This document shows positions 12,101-27,100 of a stretch of DNA of 64,000 nucleotides, piece after piece. Positions within the stretch are counted from its first letter, which is position 1. Each line of letters opens with the position of its first letter. The notes below the pieces were generated by a model. The model saw nothing but the letters and a program-made list of their open reading frames with translations. It did no database searches and was not told the origin of the DNA. The stretch comes from Plazaster borealis (Eukaryota > Echinodermata > Asteroidea > Forcipulatida > Labidiasteridae), in NCBI GenBank assembly GCA_021014325.1, contig CM037470.1, positions 2,480,001 to 2,544,000 of the forward strand. Reading direction: 5' to 3'. Made by a program: the position numbers and the translations under genes.

Positions 12101-15100
12101 CGTCCGATCCAAGGCAACGTGTTCCTTTAAGGTCATGCAGCTCCTTTCAGAGCCACTCAACCCCCTTGAAGACTTATTTTCAGGGTGATGCACCGTAAAA
12201 CTTGACAGGTTGTAGTCCCAGCCTGTAGATATCACCTCTAAAGACAGTAAAAGCAAATCGACATGGGGCATAGGATTTACCCCATGGTTCTAATGTAGTA
12301 AATGTAGTACTTGGGGAAATGCACTTAACTTCATTTTTGTGTAGCAGATTTTGAATATTAGATCCATGAGTATGTCTTATAACAGGATAGCACTTTACCT
12401 ACTTGTATTTCCCATCGTGCGGATTTGGAACTTAAGCTCCACCAATAACCCTTAGGTTCCAATTAGCACTTATTACATGATAGCACTTGTACCTTCTTCC
12501 CCATCATGCAGATTTGATTTTTTAGTCCAACCAATTACCCCAACAATGTAGGTTCCAATAAGCACTTGTTACATGATAGCACTTTACCTTTGTGTCATCC
12601 CACCATACACTTTTGAGCATTAGTCCCACCAATGAACCTGAGGTTCCAATTAGCACTTGTTACATGATAGCAATAGACATAAACGTATTCCCACAGTACA
12701 GATTTGACCTTTAGACCCTTGAATGACCCTGAGGTTCCAATTGGAGCACTTGACGTGATAGCGCTTGACCCATAGTTGAATTTGCATGATCTGTTTATAC
12801 TAATTTTCCCAATGTGTTAGAGTCAATTGTGTCATTTTTATAACTGATTTGTTGCATACCTTACTGTGATGTCGTGAATTCTTTGATACTGAGAGTTGGG
12901 GGAGGTTACAGAAAAAGGTCATCCCCCCCCCTTGATTGTTTGATAAATTGCTAGTAATTAGTAGTGAAATGTGACGCATGATATAGTTTTTTTGAACCTG
13001 ACATGTATCCTAAATCTAAAAATGCTGAAATCTTGACAATTTTGTGGGAGCAAGGCTCATGAATCCTTATGGATCAAATGGATTGGAAGAATAGTGGTAC
13101 TTCACCAAAACTTTCTGCTGTACCTTACCTTTTACCTAGCAATTGTTACCTCACCTTTACAGTACAGGTACCACTAGATTAGCATGTGTTACCTTACCTT
13201 TTACAGTGAAAGTAGCACTTGATATCTCATGAAAAATTAGGAATCTAGAGATTGGATTGATTGCACCATACCCTAAATGTTACGACCTTACCTTTAGTGA
13301 AGATGGCACTTAAATAGCACTCACTGTCGCAGCATAAAGAATCTAGAGGATTGGAATGAAGGTACCTTACCCTAATGTTAGGACCTTACCGTTAATAAAG
13401 AAGGCACTCTAATATCACTCAATGTCTCCGCATTAAGAATCTAGAGAATTGGAATGATTGGAACTTACCCTAATGTTAGGACCTTACCCTAATGTTAGGA
13501 CCTTACCTATAATGAAGATCACTGTCTCAGCATAAAGAATATCAAGGATTAGAATGAAGGTACCTTTTCTGTTAGGACCTTACCTTTAGTAAAGAAGGCA
13601 CTTTAGAAGCACTCAATGTCTCAGCATTTAGTTTGTAGAGAATTTGAATGATAGTACCTAACCCTAATGTGAGGACCTTACCTTTGATGAAGGTAGCACT
13701 TTAGGAATCTAGAGGATTGGAATGTTTGTGCCTCACCTTAACCTTAGTTGTACATTTCCACATTGCTCGTTACTTTATAATTGATGACTGTATCTAATCA
13801 AGTCTCAAGTCTACGTCTTTTGTTTGTGCATTAAAAACATTTTTTTTTTTTTTTACCATGGTCTTCTGATCCGGCTATGGCTAAGCCTGTCTTAGATTAG
13901 GAATCCCTGTATGGCTTCAACATGGCGGACAGAGCTTAAGCCAAAGACATAGCTTTAACAAAAATGCACTACATATCTGTGGCATGCATACAACGCATGA
14001 AGAGAAAACTTTGATCACTAGTCCCAAATCTAAATTGAGAAAATACTAACGTGACAGGGTTCTTTCCATGAGCGAATTGCAGCCGATATGCAAAACCATT
14101 TCGTTTTTTTTGTTTTTTTTCCAGATCAAATTCACAAATATCGTAAAGATTAAACCATTTACAAGGGTGCGGATTGCACAGTTGGGCTTTTAAAAGATAA
14201 ACACAAAGTAGAAACAATTCTGCGGACCTCCTTTCAATTATGCGACACTTTCAAAGTTGGGGAGAACCCTGTGTGTGACATTGCTAGAATATGAGTTTGA
14301 CGGAAAACCCTGATTGTATTCACCAATAACTGAAATGTTTATCATCAACAAAAACATGGGTAATGATTTTTGTTTCCTCATTAATTTCTTAAACCCTAAT
14401 AATCTGTGAACTATTGTTAATTGAAATAGAAAAGGAAAAATCTTTCATCAAATAAGTAAACTCTAAAATTAGTATATACAAGTGACACACACACTGAGGA
14501 AATTGGTATTTGGTATCTCTTATGCATGGCCACAAGAGGGCGCTGTCTACGACCGTTGGTGATACGAGCCGACTACATTGTTTATTGACTTTCAATGACA
14601 AGAGAAAAATGTGAAATCAATTCTGTTGTGTTGTCATATGGTGGTCAACTTTTGTGTTGTTTTTGACCGATATCCCCAGCTGGTTTCGTTACAGCGCCCT
14701 CTTGTGGTCCGTATGAGCCATGGACCATCGCTCGTCAGACTTTGCATTTTGATTTCTTTTTTTGGTTTTTCCGTTTTCTTTGTGCTTGATTTTGGTTTCC
14801 CTCACGTTAACGTCATGTACGTAGCTCCAACGAACGAACTCCATCTCAATCGACAGAGTAAGTTGACATCACCTCATTCCACTAACACACAGAGGTCAAA
14901 GGTTTAGAGGCTCTCAGACTTGCTGTCCAAGCAAGGTCGAAGGTTAATGTACTTGCGCAAGGGTCATCGATTGGTGCCTATTCACTTATAACTTGGTTGG
15001 TAAACACATACAAAACATTTTTTCCCCATTCTGAGGTCATCAAGACAATGAGATCTTAAGAAGCATCACTTTTACCAAAATTGCACATTTCTGCTCGTGT

Positions 15101-18100
15101 TTTTTTTTTGCTTCATGTTCCTCTTATTTGCAAGTGTTTTTTGTTTTATTCCATGCCACCTTTTTCCATTCATTTTTTGGATCATTATCATTTGGGTGTT
15201 GTTGATCTTGGCAATGTGTCATTATACATGTAGTATACACTCTTTGTAACCAACTGCAGAACTTATATCTCTGTTTTATTTAGGGTGTAGGTTCAACACA
15301 TATACAGTGTTATTCCTCAACAATACACAGTACAGGGTCAACCCTCCTACTGTCTAACCATTCAGTACCATCCACTATGGGTTTGAGTGATATATAAAGT
15401 ATGCCAGCCTGCAATAACACATGTGCCTGTGTTCACAATTGGCGCTGTTGAATGATTTTGAATGGTTGGTTGAACTCGCTAGAAAATATCAAACCAAGAG
15501 TAGGAGGGTTAACTAATTCTATCGGAATTGTGCGTAGCACAACAACGTCTTAAAAACAAACTAGAGAACATAAGTTTTGTACTTGGTCACACCATACCTA
15601 TACTAACCACCACTACAGGAATTACATCATCATTGTTATTCCGATTTCACATTGCATTATCACTTAAAAAAAACCACTTCAAGATTGTAGTGGTTTACAG
15701 GGCCTTATTTCATAGAGCTTCTTAAGCAGACAATTTTGCTTACAAATGTTGTGCTTAGCCAAAAATAGCAGGATACCAGTCAGAAATAGTGTATGTGACA
15801 TGGTATTTTGCCTGGTAACCTTATTCTGGTTTTTTTTGTTGTGCTTAGCTACTTTTTGTGTTTAAGCAGCTCTGTGAAATTGGGCCCAGATTCTAAGATG
15901 GTAGTGACTTGTTTCATTAGAATCTTCCAATTTGAAAATATTTACTTTTTGGGCTGGAGTTTCATTGTTGGAAAGACAGAGGCAAACTTTCATGGCAAAA
16001 GGGCACTTCCAGTAGATGGGTTTTGTCCGGTTTGTCAACTTTGGCTGGGGCTGTTGCTAAGGGTCTTGCTATGACTTCAACGCATGTCGACATGGCAATC
16101 GACCATTTTGGTTGGTGTTTTCTTTCTAGAGTTTTCTGTGCTGAGCAAGTTTTTGTGCTGGTTAGCTTCAGTGTATGAAGTAAGGCACTGTCGCCAATTT
16201 AAGAAAAAGCTGATAAGCACAAAAATCTTGCTTAACAAATAAGTAAGAGGGTACCACTCACAAGCAATGTACATAACATGACGATTTGGCTGGTAACCTG
16301 CTAAGCAGATTCTTTTGTGGTAAGCAATTTACAGCTTGATGAAATTGGACCCATTGAGGTTTTTTAAGTAGTATCGTAAACCACTGTTTCCATCAACTCC
16401 ACTTATGCGATTAAGAAGAAAGGGAGAAATTTCTTTAATATCTTTTTCCTGCGCTACTGTTCTTTGTCGAATCAGTGACGTGGATGTGGACGGGCATAGC
16501 GTCGTCACAGCTCTAAATAATACATCACATGCCAGCTCTTCTTCCAGCCTGTCAACAAGGTATGTTGCTGTTTCGTGTCTAGATATATAAATCCCTATTA
16601 TTTTTATGTATATTATGTAGCTATTTCATGTCTCTGTTTAGAAGGTTATTTCATGTTTAAATGGCTAGTCAATGTGTATTTTTTAGATAGCTATTTCATG
16701 TCTCCTTGGTGACGATTCCATCTCTGTACTGACTGGTTTATATTGAACTGTCTTAAACATTTCATGTCTGAAATTTGTAATCAGTAAGTGGTGTAAAAGA
16801 ATTGATTATTGTATACATGAAATTGTTAAACTGAAATAATACTTTGGGTGTTTTGTAATCTTGTAGTTCTCAAGATTGCATAGTAGGGCTTTTAAATCCA
16901 AGATAAACACCAAGTAGAAAACATTCTGAAGACCTTGTTTCAATTCAGAGTGCTTCGGCCAAACATCCAAAATTTTGATTAAGAATGCCTCACAGTTTTT
17001 TTAAAACCTACAGGGAGAACCCTGAAATTGTTGACCATTTGATTGTCCGAGTAAACAATATCTGTTTACAAACAGACTGTTCAAAACATTACCATGGCAT
17101 CATCAAGTGATTTAACCGCTGTTCTGTAAACGTTCATCTCCAAGGTGACTGTTTAATGATAATTTTCTATGATTATTTTCCCTTGTTGGCATCATGACAG
17201 GAGTCAAGATTCTCCGTCGGCATCAAACGACTCGCTGTCGTCTCGACCCATCGAGGAGGACGAGGGAGAGGACTCCGACATGGAGGCCGAGGCAGACCCG
17301 CCGAACTGGCAAGACCTGGTGGACAAGGACATCGTCAAACGCCTCAAACCTAAGGAGGTCAAACGGCAGGAGGTCATTAACGGTAAGGGCAAAGGTCAAC
17401 GGCTTGTGTTCCACTGGTGTGTCCAGGCATTGTGAACTGGAAGGTGTGGGATTATCTCCGACAACAAAATTCCTTGACCTACAAAAAAAGAAAAAATAAT
17501 CTTAAAAAAAACACCCACAGGTTGTCTTAGACCAGATTGAGATGGTCGTGGGGAGACAGGTCACTCTCGGTGGCTGCGCAAACTGTAGAGGGCGTACTGT
17601 ATTGCGGATCACCTGTATTGTTTACTTTCCTTGTAAAACTACACCATGTTTAACCAAAGCTCCGCATTCTGTCCATTCACAGAGCTGTTCCACACGGAGA
17701 AATCCCATGTGCGTAACCTGAAGGTTCTGGATCGTGTCTTTTACCGGCCGATGTTGAGGGAGCAGATACTCAGTAAAGAGCTGGTCCACGCGATTTTCCC
17801 CAACCTGAACGAGATGCTACAAATCCACGGGCCGCTTAACGACATCATGAAGAAAGAGCGCAAGACATCCCACGTCATCCAGGAGGTGGGCTCCTTTCTG
17901 CTCAAAACGGTAAGTTCAAGAGATTTTATATTAGGCAAAAAATTTTGTTTGTTTGTCCTCCGACTCTGACCGACCGAAATTATTATTATTATTGTTTGGG
18001 TTTTATTGTTTTTTTTGTTTTTTCAAAATTGTCATTAAAATTCTTTTAAAAAAATTTTTAAAAAATATTGTCCGACTGACCCTTCCTTTAGAAGACCCAG

Positions 18101-21100
18101 GCCCTCTATGGTTACTGTTTGCTAATCTACCTAGGAATTACCTTGGTTGTAAAGCACCTGGATGTAGCTACTAGGATATATGTGTGTTATATAATAACCA
18201 ATTATTAATATTATTTGCTTTCTGCACAGTTTGACGGCGAGGCTGGCGAGACTTCAAAGCGGGTGTGCGCCACCTTCTGTCAGAATCAGAAAGCCGCTCT
18301 GGAGATGTTGAAGATCAGACGCAAGAATAACAGCAAACTTGCTCAGTTTCTTGCCGTAAGTCAAAGGATATCATTCTTGTCCCCATATCTCATCTGACCC
18401 TCTTCTATTCGCCCATTGCACGGTCGGCCATTTGCGTGTAGAGCCTTGATTTGGGGACAGCAGTGAATAGAAGCATTATTTAACTCTGTGTTGTCACGGT
18501 AATGTAATGACATTTTCATCCAAACAGATACATAAATACAATACAAATGAAGCATGAAGTCGAGGCTCTACACACACATTGATCTGTGCAAAGGGCCAAT
18601 AGGTCACGGAAAATGCCAAGCTTGTCGTCTGTGTCTGCTGTGTACGCCCTCTATGTCAGCTGTGGACATGGAGTGTCAATACCATGTGACATGCTTGTTT
18701 GGCAGAATTAACCAGATCAACCAAATGGCCGAGAGCACGAATTGCCTCAAAGTAGATGTGCACCGATAACTACACACACAGCATTCACTCGGTTTTATTC
18801 CTATGCCCTCCACTTTACAGAGATACAACAATACTGGTTTTGTGAGAATTTAAATTAAATCCAATTTTTACAAATTCAGTTTGGTGGTCTTGCTTTCGTT
18901 AAAAACAAATGAAAAACAGCTGATGTTTTTTTCAGGGTGTTTAGTTTAAGATGATAGTTGCAAATCAAGTCGCTACCATTACTGATCTCAATTTTTTGCA
19001 GGATGCTGAGGGCAATACGTTATGCAGGCGTCTGCCGTTGCAGGCCATTATAACGACTGGTATGCAGAGACTAACTAAGTATCCGCTACTCATTGAGAAC
19101 CTTATGAAATACACACAGCGTAAGTTACTCACATTTCATTTACTTCGTTGTTAGTTACTCAGGTTTCATTTTACTTTGTTGTAAGTTAGTCAAGTTTTAT
19201 TTTCTTGGTTGTTAGTTACTCACGTTTCATTTACTTCGTTGTTAGTTACTCAGGTTTCATTTACTTCGTTGTCAGCTACTCACGCTTCATTTACTTCGTT
19301 GTAAATATTACTCAAGTTTCATTTTACTTCGTTGTTAGCTACTCACGTTTCATTTACTTTGTTGTAAATTTCTCAAGTTTCATTTAAATTGGTTGTTAGC
19401 GACTCACGTTTCATTTACTTCATTGTAAATAATACTCCAGTTTCATTTTACTTTGTTGTTAGCTACTCTTGCTTCATTTTACTTTGTTTTAAGTTACTCA
19501 CGTTTTGTTTACTTTGTTTCAATGTAAGTTATTCACGTTTTGTTTACTTCGTTTTAATGTAAGTTACTCACATTTCATTATATATTTCAATCTGAGAAAC
19601 CTTCCATGCATAAAACGTTTTTCAGATTCCTGCGTGGACATAACCGCTTCAGATTTTTGGCGATATCTCAAAAAATGCTACTACTTTTTGATATGAAATT
19701 TTCACGGGTTAGTTTTATTGTATATATCTACATTTTTAAAGGATTAAAGCAATCAAACAGTTCCAAAAAGCAAAGGTACACTTTGCCTTTAACTTCTGTG
19801 CTGCAAGTTATAAAATACTAAATATTGGTCTTTCCTCGCAGCTAAATTGAAAGAATACCAGGCCTTAGAGAGGGCGCTACAGTGCACCAAGAAACTCTTA
19901 GCGAACGTCAATCAAGCCGTAAAGGAGTGTGAGAACCATCAGCGACTGCTGGATATCAACCGCCATCTTGAGAAGGGACCGTTTGAACGATCCAATCACC
20001 CCATCGCTGCAGAGTACAAGGTTGGTGTCGTATCCCATAGACCATGGTACAATTTCGTAGAGCTGCATAAAGCAGAAAGTTGTGCTTGTGTTTTTTTTCT
20101 GCGAATCAAAAGTTAGCAGGAAACCAGTCACAAGTGGCACATGTGGAATGGTATTTTGGCTGGTAACCTTATTCTGGTAAGCATAATTTGTTTTGTGCTG
20201 AGCTACTTTTTGTGCTTAAGCAGCTCTATGAAATTGTTTACAAAAAAGGGTGACCTTGTATTCCTGGGCATTTTCAAGGAGGCAAGATGCTACATTGGTC
20301 ATAATAATAATAATAATAATAAAAAGATATTTGTAAAGCGCCTAATGCAAAAGCCTCTAAGCGCATAAAGAGAACAATAAAATACACGAGTGAAAGATAC
20401 ATTACAAGTAAGCAGATTTCAAACAAGCAGCTTCAAACAAATGAGTTTTTAACAGAGACTTAAAACAGTGTAATGAATCAGCCTGGCGAATATGCACAGG
20501 AAGACTATTCCAAAGAAATGGAGCAGCAGGGAAATTTCACGTTTGTATCCTAATTACCCAGAAGGATAACTGTCAATATTTGAACTGTGCCCCCTTCCTA
20601 TCAAAAGTTGCTAAGAATGTCACGGTGCAATCCCCATGAAAAAGTTTATGTCTTTTTCCATTGAGCAGTGTTCAAATGGTGTTTTTTGTAAGCATGTGAT
20701 GTCACTGGTCACTTGGTCTATACTCTACAAATGTAAACTTGTATTTGTATGGCCTTTGTTTTATGATGTTATTATTTCAGTTTTCTTGGTTCTTTATGCC
20801 AAAGCAAAACACTACAAATATTCATGTCCAAAGCAGTTTCCTTGTTTTTTGTTTTTGTTGTTTATTAACAAGTTTTTTATTTTATTTTTATATTTATTTA
20901 ATTTATTTTTTTATCAAATAAATGTCTGGTACTCAAAATCTATTCTTTCTTTCTTTCTGCCCCCTGTAGAACCTTTCGCTAACTTCCCGGAAGCTCCTAC
21001 ATGACGGACCAGTCACATGGAAACTCAGTAAAACAAAAAAAATCGGTAAGCTCAAGAAAATCACTGGTAAACATCCAGGACTCGATTTCCTGACAAGCTG

Positions 21101-24100
21101 TCAAACCAGAGGAAAAACCTGCAGTGAACCAGCAATGGACATCAAACTGTGAATTTGAAAATATTCCCAACTCAGCCACAGGTCTTCTAACTTGGAACTT
21201 TAAACTGGACCAAAATTGGGTTTTTTCTGCGATCATAATGTTGCTCTTTCTTTTCACATCTTGCTAAACGTTAAGAAGGTGATTTGGGTTTTAAAAATTA
21301 AATATTTAACCCAACCGGACGTCATTATTTACAATTTTTTTTAATTGCACCACTTTGGGAGTCTGCCTTTTTTACTGTGCAGTGCGCATTGTAATCCACA
21401 CGCGCACAGTATGAAGTGCACCATACTGGCCCAATGGTAAAATTACCAGATTCGGTCCAGTGGGTATTTCGAGCCCGGGCTGGGCTTGCTCTGTTTGGTT
21501 TACTGGCCTAATGCTAAAATTACTGGACTCTGGCCAGTGGTTAGTTGGTATTTTGACCCCTGGCTGGACTTGATTGGCTATGGGGTTACTGGCCTAATGC
21601 TAAAATTACTGGACTCTGGCCAGTGGTTAGTTGGTATTTTGACCCCTGGCTGGACTTGTTTGGTTATGGGGATACTGGCCTAATGCTAAAATTACTAGAC
21701 TCTAGCCAGTGGTTAGTTGGTATTTTGACCCCTGGCTGGACTTGTTTGGCTATGGGGTTACTGGCCTAATGCTAAAATTACTGGACTCTGGCCAGTGGTT
21801 AGTTGGTATTTTGACCCCTGGCTGGACTTGTTTGGTTATGGGGTTACTGGCCTAATGCTAAAATTACTGGACTCTGGCCAGTGGTTAGTTGGTATTTTGA
21901 CCCCTGGCTGGACTTGTTTGGTTATGGGGTTACTGGCCTAATGCTAAAATTACTTGACTCTGGCCTGTGGTCCAGTTGGTATTTTGAGCACTGTCTGGAC
22001 TTGTTCGTTTTTTTGGCCCGATGCTAAAAATTACCGGACTATGTCCAGTAGTAGTCTGGCGGGTAAAATCCACCCCTGGCAACATCTTATAATAAAATGT
22101 TTTGGTTTTCTGCAGAGCTTTATGCACTTCTTCTGGAGGATATTCTTGTCCTGCTCCAGAAGCAGGACGACAAATACGTGATGAAGTGTCACTCCACGAC
22201 GGTACCGACCCAGTTGGAAGAGAAGAAGAACACCCACAGTCCTATCATTAAGATTAACAGTGTGCTGTGCAGGGAGGTTGCTACAAGTAAGTGTAACAAT
22301 TCCCGCGACCCCACCACTAGAGGGAGCCCTACTCACAGTCTTAACTGTTTCAGTACCCGCTATATTTTTTGCGCTTTGAACCTAAAATGACCACCTTATT
22401 TAGGGGTTTTTTGAAATTCTGTAAAAGAAAAAAAGAAAGAAAAGGCTTTCTCCCCAAACAAAATGTATCTTGCTGATTTGTGTTGCTTTGGTACATCCCA
22501 AAGTCAATAGTATTGCTTGAGTGATATTGCCCTCTCGTGATAGCATGTATATTATGAGTCGTACATGTACGATTGATGAAACTTTTTGAGTACATAAAAA
22601 AAAATGGTGCTTTCGGAAAACACAAAATAGATCGTAAGGTGCGACCTTGGCACTGAAAGAGTAAACAAGCACCAAACAGAAGGCTTCTCTCACTTGGCCC
22701 CACAGACGAGGACTAAACGTCGCTTGCCTCACACATCAATTTTTTTTAACAGCACTCACTACGGCAATCACTACCTGCTTCTGGCTGTAGTACCCCCATC
22801 TAGCCAATCCCTTTAAAGGTATTGTACACTGTTGGTAACAGCTCAAAATCAGTGTCCACATTTTGTGTGATTCAACATATGCATGAACAAACAAACCTGT
22901 GAAAGTTTGAGCTTAATTGGTCATCAAGGTGACGAGAAAATAGTGAAAAGAGACCTTATGTGTTTTCTGTTTTTTCAAATTATCGCGCGTGATAAAAACT
23001 ATTGTTTTACTCATTTCTCAGAAACGATAGCATTTTAGGCAGAAATATTTTAAGGAACCCCTTTCTACCATTACTTACTTTAAATCATGTAAGTTATGTG
23101 TGAATCTGTGAACATAGTGTTTTTCGATCTTACCAATAGTGTATAGGGCCTTTAAGTCCATTGTTCATTAACATGCTCCCCCCCCCCCTCCCCCCTGCTC
23201 ACAATGTCTGCAGCTGCAGATACGGGACCCAGCCTAAACTTTTTGTTTACTTGTGTGTTAACTTCTGTAGACAAACGAGCCTTCTTCCTTGTCAGTACGT
23301 CGACGGCCGGACCACAGATCTACGAGCTTACCACCATCTCGACGTCGGAGCGGCAGACGTGGATGGACATGATCCTGAAAACGCAGGAGGAAGCCAAGAA
23401 GGCGAGCCGCGGGGGCACCACACCGGTCAACACGAGCACCATCTCTCTCCTGAACAACATGCCCGATTTGCATGAAGAAGAAGGGGAAGATGTCTCGGCG
23501 AAATCGTAAGTCAGCATCAGAGGATGGTGAATCCAAAGGCCGGTACTGTGAGATGTTCTACTAGATTGTTCCCCCCGTACTGCTGCACTTTTGGAACTCC
23601 CTACCTGTATCTTGCTTTCCACCATCTTACAATCTACTCCAGTTGAAGAGAAATGTGTACAGATATCTTCTCTCCCTGTATTAATTTCACCTCAGGAGTC
23701 CTTGGTGTTAAGCAGAAAATATTGCTTAACAGTATTATTTGCCAAGCTAAAAGTAACAGGGAACCAGTCACATGCAATTTACATTACATTGTACTTTGGC
23801 TGGTAACCCATCTCTGCTAAGCAAAACTTTTTTAAGGCCCTTTTCAAAACCATGGCTTGAAAAACATGCGCTTTCCTTACAGGGCTTCATTCAGGCGGAT
23901 GAAGCCCGAACCCAAGTCATGGTTTAGAAAAGGTCCTATGCTTGGCAAAATGTTTGTACAAAGTGTGCCCAGCAAAAGGGCATTAAAGAGTCTTGCGCTT
24001 TTTGCCGGATAACCAACAAGGAAATGCATTGATGGTTTGTTTTTGTTTTTTTCTCAGATCTGCGGAGGGCGGTCCAACCAAGGGGATGGAAGAAGTGTCG

Positions 24101-27100
24101 ATAAGCGTTGAAATCAGCAATCCCCCAGAAGTCAGCCAACCAGAGGTGGTTACACAGAGCACCAAGATTGCAGGTGAGTTTGGGTTTGTTAACCCTTTCG
24201 CACTTGAGTGATTTACCGGGATCCTTCTTCACAAAATCTAACACCATATGGTGTTAATTCAATACCCAAACTGTTGAACTCACCGTGGTATGCCTTATCC
24301 CATGTAAAGCATGATCAGTTTACTAGTACAGTGCTCAGTCCAACACCATTCAGTAACTCAACAACCCAAACTGATTATGGTGGTATGCCTGATCTCTTGT
24401 AAAGCATGATCAGTTTACTAGTACAGTCCTCAGTCTAACACCAAACACTAACTCAAAACCCAAACTGTTTAACTCTAATTATGGTGGTATGCGTGATCCC
24501 AATTCAAGCATGATCAGTTTACTAGTGCAGTCCTCAGTCCAACAGAACAAAACAAAACATGCATTATGATTTGATGTGTTGGGGCCTTTTACAAATGTTT
24601 CATTCTATTTTTATTTTTCTTCTGTTTTTTCAGAAGAGGCAAGACAAGACTCTCCACAGGATATGTTATCATCGTTGTCAAAGACATTACAAGAGGTAAG
24701 AGGCGTTAGTGTTGAATGTATCGTGCATGGTCCTGTGTAATCTTCAATGGATGACTTGAATCTTTTATCAGATCACATTATCTGTTAAATGGATTACGTG
24801 GGAGTAGGTTCGTTGACTCTCCTACATTTTCACTTCCACGCACTGCGGGCATGGCATTATGCAGACAAAAACAACTGGAAGAAAAAAAACTAGTGACAAT
24901 TAGTCGGACTCCAGATCCAGCTTTCCAATTTTAAGTTCAGTTCTTTCTATTAATGTCTGCAGTTTAACAATGCGTACATAAAAATATGTGCATAGTATTG
25001 TTTCTTTTTCTACTGTTTACTTTTGTTTGGTGTGTGTGTTTTTTTATTTTTTTTATGTTAACATGGGCAATCCAGTTTTTAACTGTGATTCATGTTTTTT
25101 GAATTAAATTGAATTACTGATCAAATGATATTGTAGTGGATTAATGCATCACATTCGAATGGATTTACTGAATATTTGATATTTTAATGGATCAGTGCTT
25201 TTTTTTTTTTAAATCAAGTTGCAAATCTGGTACAGAGACCACCCTCGTTAGAATCCGCTCAGTGCGGATGGGGTATCACGGAACTATTTTTACCTTTTCG
25301 TTTTAATTTTGTTAGGATACATCTACCGAAGCCAGAGCCAGTGAGAAGGCCAACAGTATCGTTGCCCTCAGCGATCCTCTGCAAGTTCTTCTCAGTACGT
25401 ATTTGTAAAACTCCGAAAAACAGACTACTAGTTCCCTGTATGCGTTAGCATTAATGGATAGTTATTGTCATCATATTTAAAGAGGCCAGACTATTTTGAT
25501 CTTTCAGCCTCACTTTGGTGTACAGTGAATTGAATAGCAGAAGAAGAAAAAAAATACGGCTGCACTGTCTTAAAGGTCTAGGGCTCTTAAAGGTCTAGGG
25601 CTTGATTTCACAAAGCACTAAGATTCATCTTAAGATGAGTTTTCAAGATTGTTTTTAGTGATTTGTATTGTGACATTACACTTTGCTTGAGTTTGATATA
25701 CAGTTAAGATCGGTCTTGGCTCGTTGTGAAATCGACCCCCAGTCCCCATAATTCACTGTAGGTCATGTGACCTGTGACATCACATGCTTACGGAAGAGCC
25801 AACAGAGCCTGGACTTCCTGCCGGCACGATTTGTAGACAGCCCAATAGTAGAAGACACAAAATGTTACACGTTTGCATATAATTTTCATCAAATTTGACG
25901 TGAAGAAATGGAGCTCATCTCAAAACTTGAGCAGCTGTTCTTCAAATTCTTGATTTGATGTGGTAATGGCGGTAGACTTTCAAAAATTTCTCATTGACCA
26001 GTGTCATGGATTGGATTGCACAAGGTCACTTTTGTGGTTTAAACAGGGTGACAATGTCAACACATTTTCTATTAATGTTTTACAATTTTATTTTTTTTAC
26101 ATGTTTTTTTCCCTATCTACTCTTCCTAATCGTCAATTTTGTGAAATGTGGTTTCGTCTTGATTTTTCTGTCACTGTAGAAACTAATTTTGAGAGGCGAG
26201 ATTCTAAGCGGGAGGAGTTGGTCCTACAGGCAATGGACAAGATTCAGCAGCTCAGTAAACACCTTCAGGTAATAATAATAATGCGCAGTTCTTATATAGC
26301 GCTTTATACTCCCGATGGGTGTCTCAAAGCGCTCAGTATTTTTCCTACAAGGTAAGTGGAGTTACGTGTTGAAGTATGAGACCTATTCCTTTGCATAGCA
26401 CCATGTAAAGGTGCTGTGGCCCAATATGCAGCCAACAAAACCAGGAACACCTGGGCGAACCCTTCTCTTTACGATAAGTGCACTAGGTTCTTTTACGTGC
26501 ATTACACAACACACGGGACCTACGGCTTAACGTCCCATCCGAAGGACGAAGCATGTGGTTAAGTGTCTTGCTTAAGAACACAAGTGTTCAGACTGGGATT
26601 CGAACCCACACTCTGCTGATCAGAAACAGAGCTTGAGTTCGGTGTTCTTATCCGCTCAGCCACGACACACCATGTAGATCATTATTCCAACTTCGGCCTA
26701 GTTTCATAGAGCTGCTTAAGCACAAAAACTAGCTAAGCACATCAAAATTATGCTTACCAGCCAAAATAACCATGTTACATGTACAGCTTATGACTGGTAT
26801 CGTGCTCATATTTGCTTTGGTTCGAAGAAGATTTGTGCATAATTGCTGACGAATTCTGAACTGTTATTTGATGTTTTCTTGGCATTTTTTACTGTCCGTT
26901 TGTTGTTGTTTTTTTGTTTGTAATTGGAGTATTTATTAATTTTTTTTTGTTTGTCTCGACACAGTGTGACGTGGCTCGTCTAGAGTCAGACCTAGTTCAA
27001 GCCACTTTAGAGCTGAGACGAGTACAGCAAGCTCTCCTGAAACAGCCGGAAAGCATTCTAGAAGAGCAAAGACGGCGGTCACGACAGGAAGCCCTGTTTG

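Larger units (their letters stand above)
10165..16475 (+). other. Long RhoGEF intron filled with repeats
   Basis: No exon is needed here by phase. Contents include a GCGGATTTCCGC repeat (about 10890-10960), an inverted copy of the GGTAACACCATGTG repeat, the foldback element, two degenerate arrays (12330-12780 and 13080-13740), a repeat shared with 16870 and 51730 (about 14165-14290), and MITE A copies. Confidence 0.7.

Noticed and set aside
14611..14907. 98-codon hydrophobic open frame
   Set aside because: The hydrophobicity comes from T-rich sequence; it is not needed by RhoGEF phase and has no family match.
22350..22732. Two overlapping minus-strand open frames of 110-117 codons
   Set aside because: They lie inside a dispersed repeat also present at 3210-3460, where the frame is not kept.
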